DNA of 64,000 nucleotides from Burkholderia sp. Bp8963 (GCF_003854275.1 NZ_QTQP01000002.1:248001-312000); one strand, 5' to 3'. Positions 1 to 9,142 are shown, numbered from the stretch's first letter. The notes: generated by a model not told the origin, from the sequence alone. Numbers and translations are program-made.

Positions 1-992
1 AGGTCGACTCCGCGGCCGAATCGGCGCGCGTGCTGGTCGAGGCGGTGAAGCAGGACCTGAAGCCGCGCGACATCATCACGAAGCAATCGATCGAGAACGC
101 GGTGTCGCTGATCATGGCAACGGGCGGCTCGACCAACGCGGTGCTGCATTACCTCGCGATCGCGCACGCGGCCGAAGTCGACTGGACGATCGACGACTTC
201 GAGCGGATCCGCCAGCGCGTGCCGGTGATCTGCGACCTGAAGCCGTCGGGCCAGTATGTTGCGACCGACCTGCACCAGGCGGGCGGCATTCCGCAGGTGC
301 TGAAGATCCTGCTCGACGCAGGCCTGCTGCACGGCGACTGCATCACGATCACGGGCCGCACGCTCGCCGAAGAGCTGAAGGACGTGCAGGGCACGCCGCG
401 CGCGGACCAGAAGGTGATCTTCCCGATCGACCAGGCGCTGTACAAGCAAGGCCACCTCGCGATCCTGAAGGGCAACCTCGCGGAAGACGGCGCGGTCGCG
501 AAGATCACGGGGCTGAAGAACCCGGTGGTCACGGGCCCCGCGCGCGTGTTCGACGACGAGCAGAGCGCGATGGAAGCGATCCTCGGCGACCGGATCCACG
601 CGGGCGACATCCTCGTGTTGCGCTATCTCGGCCCGCAGGGCGGCCCGGGGATGCCGGAAATGCTCGCGCCGACGTCGGCGATCATCGGCAAGGGGCTCGG
701 CGAGTCGGTCGGCTTCATCACCGACGGCCGCTTCTCGGGCGGCACTTGGGGCATGGTGGTCGGCCACGTCGCGCCGGAGGCATTCGTCGGCGGCACGATC
801 GCGCTCGTGCAGGAAGGCGACTCGATCACGATCGACGCGCACCGGCTGCTGCTGCAGCTGAACGTCGACGACGCCGAACTGGCGCGCCGTCGCGCCGCGT
901 GGCAGCAGCCGGCGCCGCGCTACACGCGCGGCGTGCTCGCGAAGTTCGCGGCGCTCGCGCGGCCGGCGAACCAGGGCGCCGTCACCGGCTGA
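1..992 (+). CDS. ilvD: Dihydroxy-acid dehydratase, 3' part
   Basis: This is the C-terminal part, about 330 residues, of dihydroxy-acid dehydratase. The enzyme dehydrates 2,3-dihydroxy-isovalerate and 2,3-dihydroxy-3-methylvalerate in valine and isoleucine synthesis in the cytoplasm. The frame is open from the left edge, so the start lies outside the window. Recognisable IlvD/Edd family segments are [38 protein letters not shown] and [17 protein letters not shown]; the last two lie in the region that holds the Fe-S cluster and metal site in the family. The protein ends normally. A strong hairpin terminator follows about 55 bases after the stop. Edd (phosphogluconate dehydratase) is the main alternative, but the spacing and motifs fit IlvD better. 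Confidence 0.95.
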   Translation, partial: VDSAAESARVLVEAVKQDLKPRDIITKQSIENAVSLIMATGGSTNAVLHYLAIAHAAEVDWTIDDFERIRQRVPVICDLKPSGQYVATDLHQAGGIPQVLKILLDAGLLHGDCITITGRTLAEELKDVQGTPRADQKVIFPIDQALYKQGHLAILKGNLAEDGAVAKITGLKNPVVTGPARVFDDEQSAMEAILGDRIHAGDILVLRYLGPQGGPGMPEMLAPTSAIIGKGLGESVGFITDGRFSGGTWGMVVGHVAPEAFVGGTIALVQEGDSITIDAHRLLLQLNVDDAELARRRAAWQQPAPRYTRGVLAKFAALARPANQGAVTG

Positions 993-1047
993 AGCCAGGC
1001 GCGGCCGCGATGCGGCCCCTAATATGATCTGAAGCGGCCGGTGTGAT

Positions 1048-1086
1048 GCAAAGGGAGCGCAAAAACGTGCGCTCCCTTTGCTTTTA
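1048..1086 (+). terminator. Rho-independent terminator after ilvD
   Basis: A perfect 14-bp stem (1048-1061 with 1068-1081) encloses a 6-base loop and is followed by TTTT. It separates ilvD from the cytochrome gene. Confidence 0.85.
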
Positions 1087-1131
1087 TAATGCGCAGACGT
1101 CAAGCCGGCGGTGCCGCCGGCGGAGAATTGC

Positions 1132-1455
1132 ATGAAACAGACGATATTGCGCGCAACGATCCTGACCCTGATGATCGGCAGCGCGGCCGCGCACGCCGAG
1201 CAGACGGATGGCCTGACGCTCGCGCAACGCAAGAACTGCATGGCCTGCCACGCGGTGAGCAAGCCGTTGATGGGCCCGTCTTTCCACGACATCGCCGACA
1301 AGTACGCAACCCGCGGCGACGCCGGCGACTACCTCGCACAGACGATCGTGAAAGGCAGCGTTGGCGTATGGGGCAACGTGCCGATGCCCGCGAACACGCA
1401 GCTGACGGGCGCCGAGGCGCACGCGCTCGCGCACTGGGTGCTGTCGCTGAAGTAA
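1132..1455 (+). CDS. Periplasmic class I cytochrome c (c551/c552-like)
   Basis: A 107-residue c-type cytochrome, an electron carrier in the periplasm. Residues 1-22 form a signal peptide ending in AAAHA. The haem attachment site CMACH is at residues 36-40, with His40 as proximal ligand. Met85 in NVPMPAN is the likely distal ligand. The ATG at 1132 is chosen because GGAGA sits 6 bases upstream and because it begins a complete signal peptide; an in-frame GTG at 1111 would add 7 residues. Size and motif layout match small cytochrome c551/c552 proteins. Its redox partner cannot be told from the context: it stands alone between ilvD and an opposite-strand gene. Confidence 0.88.
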   Translation: MKQTILRATILTLMIGSAAAHAEQTDGLTLAQRKNCMACHAVSKPLMGPSFHDIADKYATRGDAGDYLAQTIVKGSVGVWGNVPMPANTQLTGAEAHALAHWVLSLK

Positions 1456-1480
1456 GTCCGGCCGGAGCGGCGCGTCCGGT

Positions 1481-2074
1481 TCAGCCCGGATGCTGCGCGC
1501 TGCGGCGTGCGATCTCTGCGTCGACTGCGTCGCGCACCCACTCCATCACTTCGGTTTCGAGCGCGAGCGCCACTTCACGCGTGATCTGGCTGACGAGCCA
1601 CGCGGTGTGGTCGTGCAGCGCGTCGCGGCAGCGCGTCTCGATTGCTTCGCGCCCTTCCCCGGTCAAGTAATTCGTCAACCGGTCGCGCAGCCGCTCGGCG
1701 ATGTGCTGCGCGTCTTCTGCCGTCAGTGTGGCCGATGTGGCCGGTGCCGCCGGTGCAGCCGGCGCCTGCGCGTCGGCAACAGCCGCGACAGGCGGCCACT
1801 CGACCGCCGGCACATGCGGCGTCGGCACCGGCTCGACGGACACCGTATCGGGGTCGGCTTCGGTTTCATCAGGCGCCGCGGCCGTAACCGGAGACACGTC
1901 GGGTTCCGCTACCTCTGCGGGCGCCGGCTTGCCCGGCGCGATCACATCGGTCAGCAGCGGAATCGCCGCGTCGTCATGCGGCGCGTCGGCCGCCGACTGT
2001 TGCGCCGGCGCCGGTTTGCCCGGCACCAGCACGTCGGTCAGCGTCGGGATCGAGGATGATTCGGCTTGCCCCAC
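1481..2074 (-). CDS. DUF2486-like protein of unknown function
   Basis: A 197-residue protein with no function I can assign. It resembles the DUF2486 proteins found in Burkholderia. The N-terminal two thirds are low-complexity and rich in Ala, Pro, Val, Asp and Glu. They contain a duplicated 16-residue motif, IPTLTDVLVPGKPAPA at 9-24 and IPLLTDVIAPGKPAPA at 38-53. The last 70 residues look like a charged amphipathic helical domain (AEDAQHIAERL... VRDAVDAEIARR). It has no signal peptide or membrane segment. It is the last gene of a leftward group pepA-holC-this gene, 25 bases after the holC stop, so it is probably cotranscribed. A DnaK-like or polymerase-linked role could be guessed from position only and is not claimed. 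Confidence 0.75.
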   Translation of the reverse strand: MGQAESSSIPTLTDVLVPGKPAPAQQSAADAPHDDAAIPLLTDVIAPGKPAPAEVAEPDVSPVTAAAPDETEADPDTVSVEPVPTPHVPAVEWPPVAAVADAQAPAAPAAPATSATLTAEDAQHIAERLRDRLTNYLTGEGREAIETRCRDALHDHTAWLVSQITREVALALETEVMEWVRDAVDAEIARRSAQHPG

Positions 2075-2099
2075 GTGGATACTCCGTCGACGGGTTCGG

Positions 2100-2516
2100 C
2101 TAGTTGCCCTGCTTGTAGTTGTTCAGCGCGTAGCCGCGATCGCGATAGAAGCGGTAGCGCTCGCGCCCCGCGCTCAGTTCGGCCGGCTCGTTGCCGACCA
2201 CCTCGAGCAGCCGCTCGAAGCGTGCGAATTGCGCCGGCACCGCCGCACCGAGATTCAACAGTATCTGGTGATGCGGCGTCTTGTCGAGGTCGGCCGCGAG
2301 CAGGATCGGCGTATCGGCCGCATGCGCGCTGTCGACCCCGCAATGCGGAATGAAATCGAGCGGCGAGAACGTCCAGAGCCGCTCGTCGAGCGCGCGCAGG
2401 CGCGCGGGCTCCGCGAGCACGACGACCGGCTGCCCGGCCTGGTAGGCCTTGCGCAGCAGCCGGCACGCGTAGGCGAGCGAGTCGCCGACGTTCGTGTGGA
2501 AATCGATCCGCGTCAT
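2100..2516 (-). CDS. holC: DNA polymerase III subunit chi
   Basis: The 138-residue chi subunit of the DNA polymerase III clamp-loader complex. In the family chi binds psi and single-strand binding protein, linking the replisome to SSB-coated template. Visible family features are the N-terminal TRIDFHTNVGDSLAYACRLLRKA, the segment WTFSPLDFIPHC, and LNLG followed by FARFERLLEVVG. The ATG at 2516 begins the conserved MTRIDF; an upstream in-frame start would add 9 residues that overlap the pepA end region. It follows pepA by 34 bases on the same strand, a conserved pepA-holC arrangement in proteobacteria. Confidence 0.9.
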   Translation of the reverse strand: MTRIDFHTNVGDSLAYACRLLRKAYQAGQPVVVLAEPARLRALDERLWTFSPLDFIPHCGVDSAHAADTPILLAADLDKTPHHQILLNLGAAVPAQFARFERLLEVVGNEPAELSAGRERYRFYRDRGYALNNYKQGN

Positions 2517-2550
2517 CGCCCGCTCGCCCGCAACGTGTCGCACCCCGCCA

Positions 2551-4062
2551 TCACTGGCCGGCGCGGTCGATCAGGAACTGCGCGAGCAGCGGCACAGGAC
2601 GGCCGGTCGCGCCCTTCGCCGCGCCGCTCTTCCATGCGGTGCCCGCGATGTCGAGGTGCGCCCACGGGTAGCTGTCGGTGAAGCGCGACAGGAAGCATGC
2701 GGCCGTCACGCTGCCGGCCGGACGCCCGCCGATGTTCGCGATGTCCGCGAAGTTCGACTTCAGCTGGTCCTGGTACTCGTCGTCGAGCGGCAGGCGCCAT
2801 GCCGGGTCGTTCGCCTCGCGCGACGCGTCGAGCAGCTCGCCCGCGAGCGCGTCGTCCTTCGAGAACAGGCCGCTGTTGTGGTTGCCGAGCGCGATAATGC
2901 AGGCGCCCGTCAGCGTCGCGACGTCGATCACCGCAGCCGGCTTGAAGCGCTCCGCGTAGGTCAGCGCGTCGCACAGGATCAGGCGGCCCTCGGCGTCCGT
3001 GTTCAGCACCTCGATCGTCAGGCCCTTCATGCTGGTGACGATGTCGCCCGGCTTCGTCGCGTTGCCGCCCGGCATGTTCTCGCAGGTCGGGACGATCGCG
3101 ACGACGTTGATCTTCAGGCCCATTTCGGCGACCGCGCGGATCGTGCCGAGCACCGAGCCCGCGCCGCACATGTCGTACTTCATCTCGTCCATGCCCTCGC
3201 CCGGCTTCAGCGAAATGCCGCCGGTGTCGAACGTGATGCCCTTGCCGACCAGCACGACCGGCGCGGCCTTCGCGGCGGCGCCCTGGTAATGCAGCACGAT
3301 GAACTGCGGCGGCTCGACCGACGCGCGCGCGACCGACAGGAACGAGCCCATCTTCAGCGCCTGGATCTGCTTCAGGCCGAGCACCTCGGCCTTCAGGCCC
3401 CAGTCCTTCGCGATCTGCTTCGCGGTGTTCGCGAGATAGGTCGGCGTGCAGACGTTGCCCGGCAGGTTGCCGAGATCGCGGGTCAGATCCATGCCGTTCG
3501 CGAGCGCGACGGCCTGCTTGGCCGCGACCTTCGCGGTCTTCTCGTCGGCCGGGTCGACGCTGAACACGATGCGCTTCAGCGCATGCGGCACCGGTTCCGG
3601 CTTGCTCTTGAGCTGCACGAAGCGGTAGGTTTCGTTGCGCAGCGCAAGAATCGCCGTGCGCACGCCCCAGTCGGAGCTGCGCTCGTCGACCGGCAGTTGG
3701 GCCAGCGTGAAGGTGACCTGGACGACCCGGGTCGCGAGCAGCGCGCGCCAGGCAGCCGTGACTGCATCGGTGTAGGCTTTCTGGTTGAAAGCATCCTGCT
3801 TGCCGAGGCCGACGAGCAGCACGCGCGATGCGCCGATGCCCTGCACCTCGTGCAGGAACAGCGTCTTGCCGCGCTTGCCGTCCATGTCGCCGGCCTTCAC
3901 GATGCGCGAGATCAGGCCCTTGGTCGCTGTGTCGATGTCGAGCGCGGCGCCCGACAGCGTTTGCGCCTCGAAGATGCCGAGCACGATGCAGTCGGACTTT
4001 CCGGTCAGGAACCCCTTCGACTCGCCTTTGCTCCAATCACAGCCTTTTATGCTAAAGTCCAT
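2551..4062 (-). CDS. pepA: Cytosolic leucyl aminopeptidase
   Basis: A 503-residue M17-family aminopeptidase that releases N-terminal residues from peptides, using two metal ions, in the cytoplasm. In some bacteria PepA also binds DNA. The catalytic C-terminal domain shows [16 protein letters not shown] (metal-binding Lys and Asp) and the family signature NTDAEGRL (Asp and Glu metal ligands). The N-terminal 180 residues are the more variable domain. Length matches the family (about 500). The ATG at 4062 starts [10 protein letters not shown]. The gene is divergent from lptF; the 122-base gap holds promoters for both. It is followed closely by holC. Confidence 0.95.
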   Translation of the reverse strand: MDFSIKGCDWSKGESKGFLTGKSDCIVLGIFEAQTLSGAALDIDTATKGLISRIVKAGDMDGKRGKTLFLHEVQGIGASRVLLVGLGKQDAFNQKAYTDAVTAAWRALLATRVVQVTFTLAQLPVDERSSDWGVRTAILALRNETYRFVQLKSKPEPVPHALKRIVFSVDPADEKTAKVAAKQAVALANGMDLTRDLGNLPGNVCTPTYLANTAKQIAKDWGLKAEVLGLKQIQALKMGSFLSVARASVEPPQFIVLHYQGAAAKAAPVVLVGKGITFDTGGISLKPGEGMDEMKYDMCGAGSVLGTIRAVAEMGLKINVVAIVPTCENMPGGNATKPGDIVTSMKGLTIEVLNTDAEGRLILCDALTYAERFKPAAVIDVATLTGACIIALGNHNSGLFSKDDALAGELLDASREANDPAWRLPLDDEYQDQLKSNFADIANIGGRPAGSVTAACFLSRFTDSYPWAHLDIAGTAWKSGAAKGATGRPVPLLAQFLIDRAGQ

Positions 4063-4184
4063 CGCGCTTGTCCTCGGATAAAATCTGGGCTAAGGATGAA
4101 AGCCGCAATTATCCGCTATTTTTCCCGTGGCGGCGCGAGCGCCCCCCCACGCGTGCGCAGCGCCCCGCCCTCTTCTCATCAAGA

Positions 4185-5282
4185 ATGATCTTCGAACGCT
4201 CCCTCCAGCGCGAGCTTGCGTATACGGCTGGCGCCGTGTTCATGGTGCTGCTCACGATCATGCTCACGACGATGATGATCCGCATCGTCGGCTACGCCGC
4301 GTCCGGTGAAATCGATCCGCGGGACGTGCTCGTGCTGATCGGCCTGACCGTGATCGGCTACCTCGCGGTGATGCTCGTCGTCACGCTGTTCGTGTCGATC
4401 CTGTTCGTGCTGACCCGGTGGTACCGGGACTCCGAAATGGTTGTCTGGCTCGCGTCCGGCGTGAGCCTCACGCGCCTCATCAAGCCGATCGGCGTGTTCG
4501 CGACGCCGATCGTGCTGCTGATCGCGTTCTTCGCGTTCGTCGGCTGGCCGTGGTCGAACCAGCAGAGCAAGTTGATCAAGGCGCGCTTCCAGCAGCGCGA
4601 CGAGATCTCGCTGCTCGCGCCCGGCCAGTTCCGCGAGTCGGCCACGAACCATCGCGTGTTCTTCATCGAGAAGATGACGCCGGACCAGTCGAAGGTGCAG
4701 AACGTGTTCGTCACGTCGACCGAGAACGGCAAGGTCAACGTCGTCGTGTCGCAGACGGGCCACACGGAAACCTCGAAGGACGGCGACCGCTTCGTCGTGC
4801 TCGAGGACGGCCGCCGCTACGACGGCACGCCCGGCCAGCCGAACTTCAAGATCATGGAGTTCGAGCGCTACGGCGTGAAGATCACGAACAAGCCGGTCGT
4901 CAACGTGCCGACCACCAACAGCACGCCGACCCCCGATCTGCTGCGCAACCCGACGCGCGACAACCTCGCCGAGTTCGCGTGGCGCGCGGGCCTGCCGCTG
5001 ATTGCGCTCAACCTGATGGTGCTCGGCATCCCGCTCGCGTACCAGAACCCGCGCCGCAGCCGCACGATCAACCTCGTGATGGCCGTGCTGATCTACCTGA
5101 CCTACTCGAACCTGCTCAACGTGGTACAGGCGCAGATCGAGCAGGGCAAGCTGTCGTTCGGCGTCGGCCTCGTCGGGCTGCACCTCGTCGTCGCGGCAAT
5201 CGTCGCGCTCATCTTCTGGCTGCGCGTGCGCAACCGCCCGCTGTTCACACGCGCGCTGTTCAGCCGCTCGACGGGAGCATGA
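4185..5282 (+). CDS. lptF: LPS export system permease LptF
   Basis: A 365-residue inner-membrane permease of the LptB2FG ABC transporter, which extracts lipopolysaccharide from the inner membrane and drives it along the Lpt bridge. The N-terminal part (MIFERSLQRELAYTAGAVFMV) begins the first membrane segment. Two more hydrophobic segments follow around residues 45-75 and 95-120, then a periplasmic beta-jellyroll region, then membrane segments in the last 80 residues. The ATG at 4185 is preferred because it starts the family's conserved MIFERS; upstream residues of the open frame are low-complexity. lptG follows after 3 bases, the usual lptFG pair. Confidence 0.93.
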   Translation: MIFERSLQRELAYTAGAVFMVLLTIMLTTMMIRIVGYAASGEIDPRDVLVLIGLTVIGYLAVMLVVTLFVSILFVLTRWYRDSEMVVWLASGVSLTRLIKPIGVFATPIVLLIAFFAFVGWPWSNQQSKLIKARFQQRDEISLLAPGQFRESATNHRVFFIEKMTPDQSKVQNVFVTSTENGKVNVVVSQTGHTETSKDGDRFVVLEDGRRYDGTPGQPNFKIMEFERYGVKITNKPVVNVPTTNSTPTPDLLRNPTRDNLAEFAWRAGLPLIALNLMVLGIPLAYQNPRRSRTINLVMAVLIYLTYSNLLNVVQAQIEQGKLSFGVGLVGLHLVVAAIVALIFWLRVRNRPLFTRALFSRSTGA

Positions 5283-5285
5283 TCG

Positions 5286-6434
5286 ATGCGGATCTATGAA
5301 AGGTACTTCGCGCGGCAGATCTACGTCACGTTCGTCTTCATCCTGTTCGCGTTCTCGGGCCTGTTCTTCTTCTTCGACCTGATCAGCGAGTTGAACTCGG
5401 TCGGGCACGGCAACTACAAGTTCGGCTACGCGGTGCTGCGCGTCGCGCTGCAGACGCCGTCGCGCTTCTACGAGATCATCCCGGTGGCCGCGCTGATCAG
5501 CGCGATCTACGTGTTCGCGCAGATGGCCGCGCAGTCGGAATTCACGATCTTCCGCGTGTCGGGCCTCGCGACCAACCAGGCGCTGCGCTCGCTGCTGAAG
5601 ATCGGCATTCCGCTCGTGATCGTCACCTACCTGATCGGCGAGTTCGTCGGCCCGTATGCCGACCAGCTGTCCGAGCGCGTGCGGCTGCAGGCGCTCGGCG
5701 CGTCGGTGTCGTCGAACTTCCAGTCGGGCGTGTGGGTGAAGGACACGCTCGCGGCCCGCGACAACGGCGAGCAGGTCACGCGCTTCGTGAACGTCGGCAG
5801 CCTCGCGCCGGATTCGACGATCAGCAACGTGCGGATCTATGAATTCGATTCGAAGTTCGAGCTGCAGAACGTGCGGATCGCGCAGACGGGGCGCTACGAG
5901 CCGCCCGGCCATTGGCTCCTCACTGGCGTGACCGAGACCGAGCTCACGCCGATCAAGCCGAGCGGCGGCCAGCCGGCCGACGCGCTGAACCCCGTCTACC
6001 GGTCGCAGCAGGTCATGCTGCCGGAATACCGGCTGCGCTCGGACCTGACGCCGCAGATCCTGTCGGTGCTGCTCGTGTCGCCGGACCGGATGTCGATCAT
6101 CAACCTGTTCCGCTACATCCAGCACCTGAAGGAGAACCAGCAGGACACGCAGCGCTACGACATCGCGCTGTGGCGCAAGCTGCTGTATCCGTTCGCGGTG
6201 TTCGTGATGCTGGTGCTGTCGCTGCCGTTCGCGTACCTGCACACGCGCGCGGGCGTGGTTGGCGTGAAGGTGTTCGGCGGCATCATGCTCGGCATGAGCT
6301 TCCAGCTCCTCAATACGCTGTTCTCGCATATCGGCACGCTGAACACGTGGCCCGCGCCGCTGACGGCGGCGACCCCCGGCCTGATCTACCTGGGGCTCGG
6401 CCTGTTCGCGCTCAAATGGGTCGACCGGCACTGA
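5286..6434 (+). CDS. lptG: LPS export system permease LptG
   Basis: A 382-residue YjgP/YjgQ-family permease, partner of LptF in the LPS exporter. MRIYERYFARQIYVTFVFILFAFSGLFFFFDL forms the cytoplasmic coupling helix and first membrane segment (written here as start MRIYERYFARQ at residues 1-11). Further membrane segments lie around 60-80, 100-120 and in the last 90 residues (for example KLLYPFAVFVMLVLSLPFAY). The middle 160 residues are the periplasmic jellyroll. The start is 3 bases after the lptF stop, so the pair is probably translationally coupled. Confidence 0.93.
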   Translation: MRIYERYFARQIYVTFVFILFAFSGLFFFFDLISELNSVGHGNYKFGYAVLRVALQTPSRFYEIIPVAALISAIYVFAQMAAQSEFTIFRVSGLATNQALRSLLKIGIPLVIVTYLIGEFVGPYADQLSERVRLQALGASVSSNFQSGVWVKDTLAARDNGEQVTRFVNVGSLAPDSTISNVRIYEFDSKFELQNVRIAQTGRYEPPGHWLLTGVTETELTPIKPSGGQPADALNPVYRSQQVMLPEYRLRSDLTPQILSVLLVSPDRMSIINLFRYIQHLKENQQDTQRYDIALWRKLLYPFAVFVMLVLSLPFAYLHTRAGVVGVKVFGGIMLGMSFQLLNTLFSHIGTLNTWPAPLTAATPGLIYLGLGLFALKWVDRH

Positions 6435-6459
6435 GCGCCGGCACGCGATGGAGGGCCGC

Positions 6460-6861
6460 ATGAGTTCGCACGGTATCGTCCTGTTCGCCCACGGCGCCCG
6501 CGATCCGCGCTGGGCGGAGCCGTTCGAGCGGCTCGCCGCGCGGCTGCGCGCCGCACGCGGCGTCGATGCGGCTGCTTCGCCCGCCTCGTTCGTTTCGCTC
6601 GCGTTCCTCGAGCTGATGACGCCGTCGCTCGACACCGCGATCGCCGCGCAGGTGGCGGCCGGATGCACGCGCATCACCGTGGTGCCGGTGTTCTTCGGCC
6701 AGGGTGGCCATATTCGGCGCGACCTGCCGCAGCTCGTCGACGCGTGCCGCGCCGCGCATCCAGGCGTCGAGATCCGCTGCGCGACCGCGGTGGGCGAGGA
6801 CGACGGCGTGCTCGACGCGATTGCGCGCTACTGCCTCGATCAGTTGCACGACGGCGCATAA
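6460..6861 (+). CDS. CbiX/SirB-type sirohydrochlorin chelatase
   Basis: A 133-residue single-domain chelatase of the CbiX-small/SirB family. Members insert cobalt, nickel or ferrous iron into sirohydrochlorin; here siroheme for sulfite reductase is a sensible product. Motifs are IVLFAHGARDPRW with a metal-binding His, and VPVFFGQGGHIRRDLP with the second His. I chose the ATG at 6460 because GGAGG lies 5 bases upstream; an earlier ATG at 6448 overlaps that ribosome-binding site. It converges on cobA, the siroheme methyltransferase gene, across a shared terminator, which supports a siroheme role. The metal cannot be told from sequence alone. Confidence 0.8.
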   Translation: MSSHGIVLFAHGARDPRWAEPFERLAARLRAARGVDAAASPASFVSLAFLELMTPSLDTAIAAQVAAGCTRITVVPVFFGQGGHIRRDLPQLVDACRAAHPGVEIRCATAVGEDDGVLDAIARYCLDQLHDGA

Positions 6862-6894
6862 ACGGCACGCGAGCGACAAGAAAACCGCACAAGA

Positions 6895-6930
6895 AAAAAG
6901 AGCGCTGGCCGCAAGCCAGCGCTCTTTTTC
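6895..6930. terminator. Bidirectional terminator between cbiX-like gene and cobA
   Basis: A 15-bp stem (6895-6909 with 6915-6929) with loop CGCAA is flanked by A-runs on the left and T-runs on the right. It can end transcription from both converging units. Confidence 0.85.
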
Positions 6931-6951
6931 GTTTCGGACGCCCTGCTCCGC

Positions 6952-7701
6952 TCAGGCCGCGTCGCGCATCCCGTCGGCCCGCTTCGCGGCCGCCCCGCGC
7001 TCGGCGAACGCGTCGCCGATCATCAGCAGGCTCGGTTCCGCCGGATCGAGCCACGCCTGCGCGTCGCCTGCCGCCATCGCGGCGAGCGTCAGCGTCAGCG
7101 TGCGTTCGCGCGCGGTACTGCACGCCTCGACGATCGCGACCGGCGTCGACGGCGCGCGGCCCGCGTCGATCAACTGCTGCGCAATGCCGGGCGCGCTGTC
7201 GCGGCCCATGTAGTAGACGATCGAATCGGCGCGCGCGGCCTCACGGATCTCGTCGCTGCCCGGCGCGCGGCTGTGCGTCGCGAACGCGACGCTGCGCGCG
7301 ACGCCACGCAGCGTCAGCGAGCGCTTCAGCGTCGCCGCGCCGGCCAGCGCCGCGGTGATGCCCGGCACGACCTCGAAGTCGATGCCGGCCGCCTCGAGCG
7401 CGCGCATTTCCTCGTCCGCGCGGCCGAACAGCATCGGATCGCCGCCCTTCAGCCGCACGACGCGCGCATGTTCGTGCGCCGCATCGACGATCTGCTTGTT
7501 GATGAACTGCTGCGCGGTCGAGCGCTGCCCGCAGCGCTTGCCGACCGCGATCCTGCGCGCGTTCGGCGCGTAGTCGAGCATCGCCGGCTCGACGAGCGCA
7601 TCGTGCAGCACGACGTCGGCCTCGGCAAGCAGCCGCGCGCCGCGCACCGTGATGAGGTCCGCCGCGCCCGGCCCCGCTCCGATCAGATACACCTTGCCCA
7701 T
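6952..7701 (-). CDS. cobA: Uroporphyrinogen-III C-methyltransferase
   Basis: A 249-residue SAM-dependent uroporphyrinogen-III methyltransferase (SUMT). It makes precorrin-2, the precursor of siroheme and cobalamin. Motifs are GKVYLIGAGPGAADLITVRG at the N-terminus (SAM site), VRLKGGDPMLFGRADEE, and VVPGITAALAGAATL. I prefer the ATG at 7701, with GGGAAG 8 bases upstream, over the GTG at 7710. It lacks the CysG oxidase/chelatase domain. It is the last gene of the leftward cys operon; siroheme is the cofactor of CysI, so its position fits. Confidence 0.93.
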   Translation of the reverse strand: MGKVYLIGAGPGAADLITVRGARLLAEADVVLHDALVEPAMLDYAPNARRIAVGKRCGQRSTAQQFINKQIVDAAHEHARVVRLKGGDPMLFGRADEEMRALEAAGIDFEVVPGITAALAGAATLKRSLTLRGVARSVAFATHSRAPGSDEIREAARADSIVYYMGRDSAPGIAQQLIDAGRAPSTPVAIVEACSTARERTLTLTLAAMAAGDAQAWLDPAEPSLLMIGDAFAERGAAAKRADGMRDAA

Positions 7702-7761
7702 GTTGGTCACTTCCCTGCAAGCGCCGGCATCGGTCCGCGCCGCCGGAAGCGGCGCGGGGTT

Positions 7762-7815
7762 CGCCGGTTACGCCGGTTACGCCGGTTACGCCGGTTACGC
7801 CGAGAACGCCGAGAA
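7762..7815. repeat. Tandem 9-bp repeats spanning the cysN stop codon
   Basis: Four exact copies of CGCCGGTTA (7762-7797) are followed by two copies of CGCCGAGAA (7798-7815). The period is 9, so in the cysN frame each CGCCGGTTA unit reads TAA-CCG-GCG and the CGCCGAGAA units encode Phe-Ser-Ala. The array therefore ends the protein in AFSAFSA and supplies four in-frame stop codons. Confidence 0.9.
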
Positions 7816-9120
7816 CGCCCGGATCATGCCCGCGGCGACCGTATGATGCGTCGCCTCGTCGATCAGCACGAACGCGCCGGTGCCCGGATGCGCATCGTAC
7901 GTGTCGCAGACGATCGGCTTTTGCAGCGTCAGCGCGACGCGGCCGATGTCGTTCATCTTCAGCTCGTGACGGTCGGTCGCGTGCGACAGCGTGTGCACGT
8001 CGAGCACCTGCTTGACCGCGCCGATCTTCGCGAACACCGTGCTCGTGGTCTGCTTCAGCAGGTACTTGCGCTGCGGCGACAGCGGCGTCTCGTCGAACCA
8101 GCACAGGTCGGCCTCGAGCTTCTTCGCCGGCGCGACCGTTTCATCCGTCGCGACGAACATGTCGCCGCGCGACACGTCGACGTCTTCCGTGAGGCGGATC
8201 GTCACCGTCTGGCCCGCGAACGCATGCTCGACGGCCGCGGTGCCGCCCGGCACCGGCGCGATGATCTCGGCAACCGTCGCGGTGCGGTTCGACGGCAGCA
8301 CGACGATCTGGTCGCCGACCTTCACCTCGCCCGCCTCGATGCGGCCCATGTAACCGCGGAAATCGTCGGCCGAGCTGCCGTCCTGGCGCGCGACCCACTG
8401 CACCGGGAAGCGCAGCGCGTCATGCGCCTGCGTCTCGACGGGCAGCGTCTCGAGCACGTCGAGCAGCGGCTCGCCCGCATACCACGGCATGCGCTCGCTC
8501 GCGCCGACGATGTTGTCGCCCTTGAGCGCCGACACCGGCACGAAGCGCACGTCGGTGATGCCGAGCTGCTTCGCGAGCACGACGTACGCGTCGCGGATCT
8601 CGTTGAAGCGCGCTTCGCTATAGTCGACGAGGTCCATCTTGTTGATCGCGACGATCACGTGCTGCAGTGCGAGCAGCTTGACGATTGCGCTGTGGCGCTT
8701 GGTCTGCGGCAGCAGTTCCGCGACGCCGTTCTCGACCGTCACGCGCGTCGCGTCGACCAGGATGATCGCCGCGTGCGCGGTCGACGCGCCCGTCACCATG
8801 TTGCGCGTGTACTGCTCGTGGCCCGGCGTGTCCGCGATGATGAACTTGCGCTTCGCGGTCGCGAAGTAACGGTACGCGACGTCGATCGTGATGCCCTGCT
8901 CGCGCTCGGCCTCGAGGCCGTCGGTCAGGAGCGCGAGGTCGAGCTCGTCGCCGACCGTGCGCTTGTTCTTCGCGCGCGACAGCGCGGACAGCTGGTCGGA
9001 CAGCACGGCCTTGCTGTCGTACAGCAGGCGGCCGATCAGCGTGCTCTTGCCGTCGTCGACGCTGCCTGCGGTGATGAAGCGCAGCACGCCGAGGTCTTCG
9101 TTGTTCTCGATGATGCTCAT
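7795..9120 (-). CDS. cysN: Sulfate adenylyltransferase subunit 1 (GTPase)
   Basis: A 441-residue GTPase subunit of ATP sulfurylase, which with CysD activates sulfate to adenosine 5'-phosphosulfate. The GTP-binding domain shows GSVDDGKSTLIGRLLYD (P-loop), DTPGHEQYTRNM (G3) and NKMD (G4). The C-terminal half has EF-Tu-like beta-barrel domains. There is no fused APS kinase domain, so the length is that of a stand-alone CysN. It lies 22 bases after cysD. The C-terminus is formed by short tandem repeats (AFSAFSA) running into the stop. Confidence 0.95.
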   Translation of the reverse strand: MSIIENNEDLGVLRFITAGSVDDGKSTLIGRLLYDSKAVLSDQLSALSRAKNKRTVGDELDLALLTDGLEAEREQGITIDVAYRYFATAKRKFIIADTPGHEQYTRNMVTGASTAHAAIILVDATRVTVENGVAELLPQTKRHSAIVKLLALQHVIVAINKMDLVDYSEARFNEIRDAYVVLAKQLGITDVRFVPVSALKGDNIVGASERMPWYAGEPLLDVLETLPVETQAHDALRFPVQWVARQDGSSADDFRGYMGRIEAGEVKVGDQIVVLPSNRTATVAEIIAPVPGGTAAVEHAFAGQTVTIRLTEDVDVSRGDMFVATDETVAPAKKLEADLCWFDETPLSPQRKYLLKQTTSTVFAKIGAVKQVLDVHTLSHATDRHELKMNDIGRVALTLQKPIVCDTYDAHPGTGAFVLIDEATHHTVAAGMIRAFSAFSA

Positions 9121-9142
9121 GATGTGAATGTCCTCGTGTGCT

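Noticed and set aside
1089-1670. A 193-codon plus-strand frame overlapping the cytochrome
   Set aside because: It is an out-of-frame, Arg-rich reading of the cytochrome gene and the following opposite-strand gene.
4179-6677. An 832-codon minus-strand open frame opposite lptF-lptG
   Set aside because: Low-complexity Arg/Glu/Asp composition and complete lpt genes on the other strand show it is a shadow.
7762-7815. Tandem repeats considered as a CRISPR array
   Set aside because: Units are 9 bases without spacers; no cas genes are near.
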